64,000 nt of DNA, from assembly GCF_003025595.1 (NCBI RefSeq), contig NZ_PYMI01000004.1, positions 186,001 to 250,000 on the forward strand. The letters are read 5' to 3'. Under the pieces are notes generated by a model, which saw only the letters and a list, made by a program, of their open reading frames with translations, was not told the DNA's origin and did not search any database. Below are positions 62,276 through 64,000 of this stretch, piece by piece. This stretch comes from Photobacterium ganghwense (GTDB taxonomy: Bacteria; Pseudomonadota; Gammaproteobacteria; Enterobacterales; Vibrionaceae). The translations under genes were made by a program, and so were the position numbers. Numbering within the stretch: position 1 is the first letter of the stretch; every line of letters begins with the position of its first letter.

Positions 62276-62892
62276 TTCTCCATCTTGAACACAATTTTCG
62301 CGGTCTGGACGTAAGGCACAGCTCGGCCATCCACTACTTTAGGCTGATACTTCCATTTTTTCAGCGCCCGCATCGCTTCCCGATCAAAGATACGTTTAGG
62401 ATTCGCATCGGTTATCTGAATATCCGTCGGGCGTCCTTGTGCATCCACGGTAAACGAAAACACCACATAACCTTCAATGCCCCTCTGCTGCGCTTTAGGG
62501 GGATAAACCGGATCCTGTTTATAAAGCGGCATCGCCTGCTGATTAACGCTTGTCCCAAAATCAGAAAACGTCGGGACATTAATCGCCAGCCCGGAAATTG
62601 CGGTATCCAGACTCAGGCTCGGCATGGTCGGAGTAACCGTATTGGTTGTCACTGACTGCGATGTTTTCGGCATTACCTGTGGCGGCGGCTCCGGTGTCTC
62701 CGGCGGTTCAGGTACCGCGCGCTGACGGCGGGATACGTCCCGTTCCTGCTCAACCATAACCATGTCAAACGCCAGAACCTGTTTTTCCTCCTGGGCTCGA
62801 GGATGGCCGTTATCCACCATCCATGCCATGAAAGTAAACAGTCCCAAGGCGACAGAAAAAGCCACGGGCAGAGCGATTAACAATCGAAACAT
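62272..62892 (-). CDS. tonB: TonB2-type energy transducer
   Basis: 206 residues, short as in TonB2. N-terminal membrane anchor (LLIALPVAFSVALGLFTFMA) with His after it (DNGHP), short Pro-rich region (PEPPETPEPPPQVMP), and the C-terminal domain YPPKAQQRGIEGYVVFSFTV and AMRALKKWKYQPKVVDGRAV. It passes proton-motive energy to outer-membrane receptors such as that at 33,098. The spacer is short compared with TonB1. Confidence 0.9.
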   Translation of the reverse strand: MFRLLIALPVAFSVALGLFTFMAWMVDNGHPRAQEEKQVLAFDMVMVEQERDVSRRQRAVPEPPETPEPPPQVMPKTSQSVTTNTVTPTMPSLSLDTAISGLAINVPTFSDFGTSVNQQAMPLYKQDPVYPPKAQQRGIEGYVVFSFTVDAQGRPTDIQITDANPKRIFDREAMRALKKWKYQPKVVDGRAVPYVQTAKIVFKMEK

Positions 62893-63299
62893 CAGCGTTT
62901 CTCCGCGGCCAAAGCAATATTCTTCACTCCGGCCCCTTTGGCCGCATCCATAACTTTGACCACGGTACCGTTGTAAGCATGTTCATCAGCCTGAATAACC
63001 AGGGAGGCATCCGGTTGATCTAGCAACAAGTGTTCCAACGTCGCCTGCACACGCTCCACATCCACAACACGCTTATCAATATAGACATCGTTAGCTGACG
63101 TGATGGCCACAAAAATCCCGGCGTCTTTTTGGCTGACAACATTACTGGCCTGCGGACGATTCACTTCAACACCGGACTCACGGACAAATGAACTGGTGAC
63201 GATGAAGAAGATCAACATAATAAAGACGATATCCAGCATTGAGGTCAGATCAACCTGGGCATCTTCACGGGCAGAAGACGGACGATTAAGTCTCATCAC
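62892..63299 (-). CDS. exbD: ExbD proton-channel subunit
   Basis: 135 residues. One membrane segment with the essential Asp in LTSMLDIVFIMLIFFIVTSS, then the periplasmic domain. It overlaps exbB by four bases and abuts tonB. Forms the proton channel with ExbB and TtpC. Confidence 0.93.
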   Translation of the reverse strand: MMRLNRPSSAREDAQVDLTSMLDIVFIMLIFFIVTSSFVRESGVEVNRPQASNVVSQKDAGIFVAITSANDVYIDKRVVDVERVQATLEHLLLDQPDASLVIQADEHAYNGTVVKVMDAAKGAGVKNIALAAEKR

Positions 63300-63856
63300 T
63301 GGCTCCTTAATAATTTTTCAAGTTTCATTTCCCGTAAATGACAGGCTTTAGCCAGACGGGAATGGACAAACATACCAGACAGCGCTGCAACCATACCGGC
63401 CATTGTCGGTAAGGTCGCAAGGGAAATCCCAGACGCCATCAGACGAGGCTGGCTACTGCCCTGCGTGGCCATGACATCAAACACAGAAATCATCCCGGTG
63501 ACTGTGCCAAGCAGTCCCAGCATCGGGCATATTGCAACCAGCACTTTGATCAGGTTCAGATTCTGATTCAGCGCCAGATGAGCCTGATTCAGCCAGCCAC
63601 TACGAACCGCGTGGGCATACCAGGACGTTTGATCATCTCTGGCCTGCCACAACGTCAGCCATTGCTGCTTCTGCTTCGGATATGTCACAGACAGATACAC
63701 AACCCGCTCAACAACCAGTACCCAGCACAGCATTACCACGGCGGCCAGCCACCATAGGATCTGGCCTCCCTGATTCATAAACTGCTCCAGTGAGTACCAC
63801 CAGCTTTCCAGTGCTGAGTTGTGGATCAATGGGATGTCGTAAAGACTGTTTTCCAT
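63296..63856 (-). CDS. exbB: ExbB proton-channel subunit
   Basis: 186 residues, three membrane segments: VVMLCWVLVVERVVYLSV, VAICPMLGLLGTVTGMISVF and ISLATLPTMAGMVAALSGMF. This matches ExbB/TolQ in the short form found in TonB2 clusters. It overlaps the ttpC stop by one base (TAATG). Confidence 0.92.
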   Translation of the reverse strand: MENSLYDIPLIHNSALESWWYSLEQFMNQGGQILWWLAAVVMLCWVLVVERVVYLSVTYPKQKQQWLTLWQARDDQTSWYAHAVRSGWLNQAHLALNQNLNLIKVLVAICPMLGLLGTVTGMISVFDVMATQGSSQPRLMASGISLATLPTMAGMVAALSGMFVHSRLAKACHLREMKLEKLLRSQ

Positions 63857-64000
63857 TATGCGGCAGTTCCTGCTTTTTCAGCCTGTTCTGCGACCAGGCT
63901 TATTCCCTGTTTCTCTAGAATGGTGCGAATATTTTCTGCCTGTGAACTCAGGATATTATGAGCAAGCAACAACGGCATGGCTGAAACCAGACCAAGAACC
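63856..64000 (-). CDS. ttpC: TtpC C-terminus (partial, continues beyond the window)
   Basis: The last 47 residues, running from VLGLVSAMPLLLAHNILSSQ to LVAEQAEKAGTAA and a TAA that overlaps the exbB start. LGLVSAMPLLLAHN is the third membrane segment of an ExbB/TolQ-like protein, and a second ExbB-like gene before exbB is the hallmark of Vibrio TonB2 clusters (TtpC). The N-terminal periplasmic domain would lie outside the window. Confidence 0.85.
   Translation of the reverse strand, partial: VLGLVSAMPLLLAHNILSSQAENIRTILEKQGISLVAEQAEKAGTAA

Overview
The window looks like a chromosome segment of a marine gammaproteobacterium, most likely Vibrio or a close Vibrionaceae relative. Evidence: a TtpC-ExbB-ExbD-TonB-TPR set of the Vibrio TonB2 type at the right edge, a K139/P2-like phage control region at the left edge, a guaC 3' end of Vibrio type, and Tn7-like transposon ends that resemble (from memory) those of the Vibrio type I-F3 CRISPR-associated transposons. 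All functional calls come from reading protein motifs; no database search was run.

Layout. (1) 1-~10.2 kb is the control end of a P2/K139-like prophage: small early genes, CII-like protein, Cox and CI, then cargo (a three-gene AT-rich module with a PD-(D/E)XK nuclease, a secreted protein, a Cys-rich protein, a two-gene acetyltransferase-like module), then an integrase behind a LexA box. It abuts a 3' fragment of guaC. (2) 10,544-30,818 is bounded by a right-type and a left-type Tn7-like/CAST end but contains no tns, tniQ or cas gene. Its cargo handles carbonyl and aromatic compounds: alcohol dehydrogenase, four alpha/beta hydrolases, old yellow enzyme, short-chain dehydrogenases, flavodoxin, LtrA protein, LysR/AraC/MarR regulators and an AaeB/AaeX/AaeA-like aromatic acid efflux operon. 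It ends in an IS481 remnant that cut a TetR gene. A second copy of the right end lies at 30,890, after a copy of the guaC downstream terminator.

(3) 31.1-52.5 kb is an iron-regulated metallophore locus. The left half holds a luciferase-like monooxygenase, an intact TonB-dependent receptor, and wrecked copies of an ABC ATPase and a TetR gene. The right half holds an MFS exporter, an intact TetR regulator, an intact ATPase and FecCD permease, and a gutted receptor. A nine-gene plus-strand operon then runs from a strong Fur box: carrier protein, aryl-AMP ligase, thioesterase, fold-type II PLP enzyme, a protein of unknown family, a one-module KS-AT-ACP polyketide synthase, a Leu/Glu-dehydrogenase-like enzyme, a periplasmic binding protein and a NikD-like covalent flavin oxidase. 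Together they suggest Lys to piperideine-2-carboxylate to picolinate, one malonyl extension, and joining to a serine-derived aminoacrylate. That carbon count fits a pyridyl-pyrroline carboxylate Fe(II) chelator of the proferrorosamine/pyrimine type. This product is an inference. Four copies of a TetR-type operator and two perfect 9-1-9 Fur-like palindromes tie the locus together.

(4) 52.7-58.5 kb is a phosphonate-type ABC transporter (phnC, phnD, phnE) with an iron-dependent alcohol dehydrogenase and a divergent LysR gene, followed by an EamA permease. (5) 58.7-64 kb holds an EF-G paralogue and the TonB2-type energising complex, which could power the receptor at 33-35 kb.
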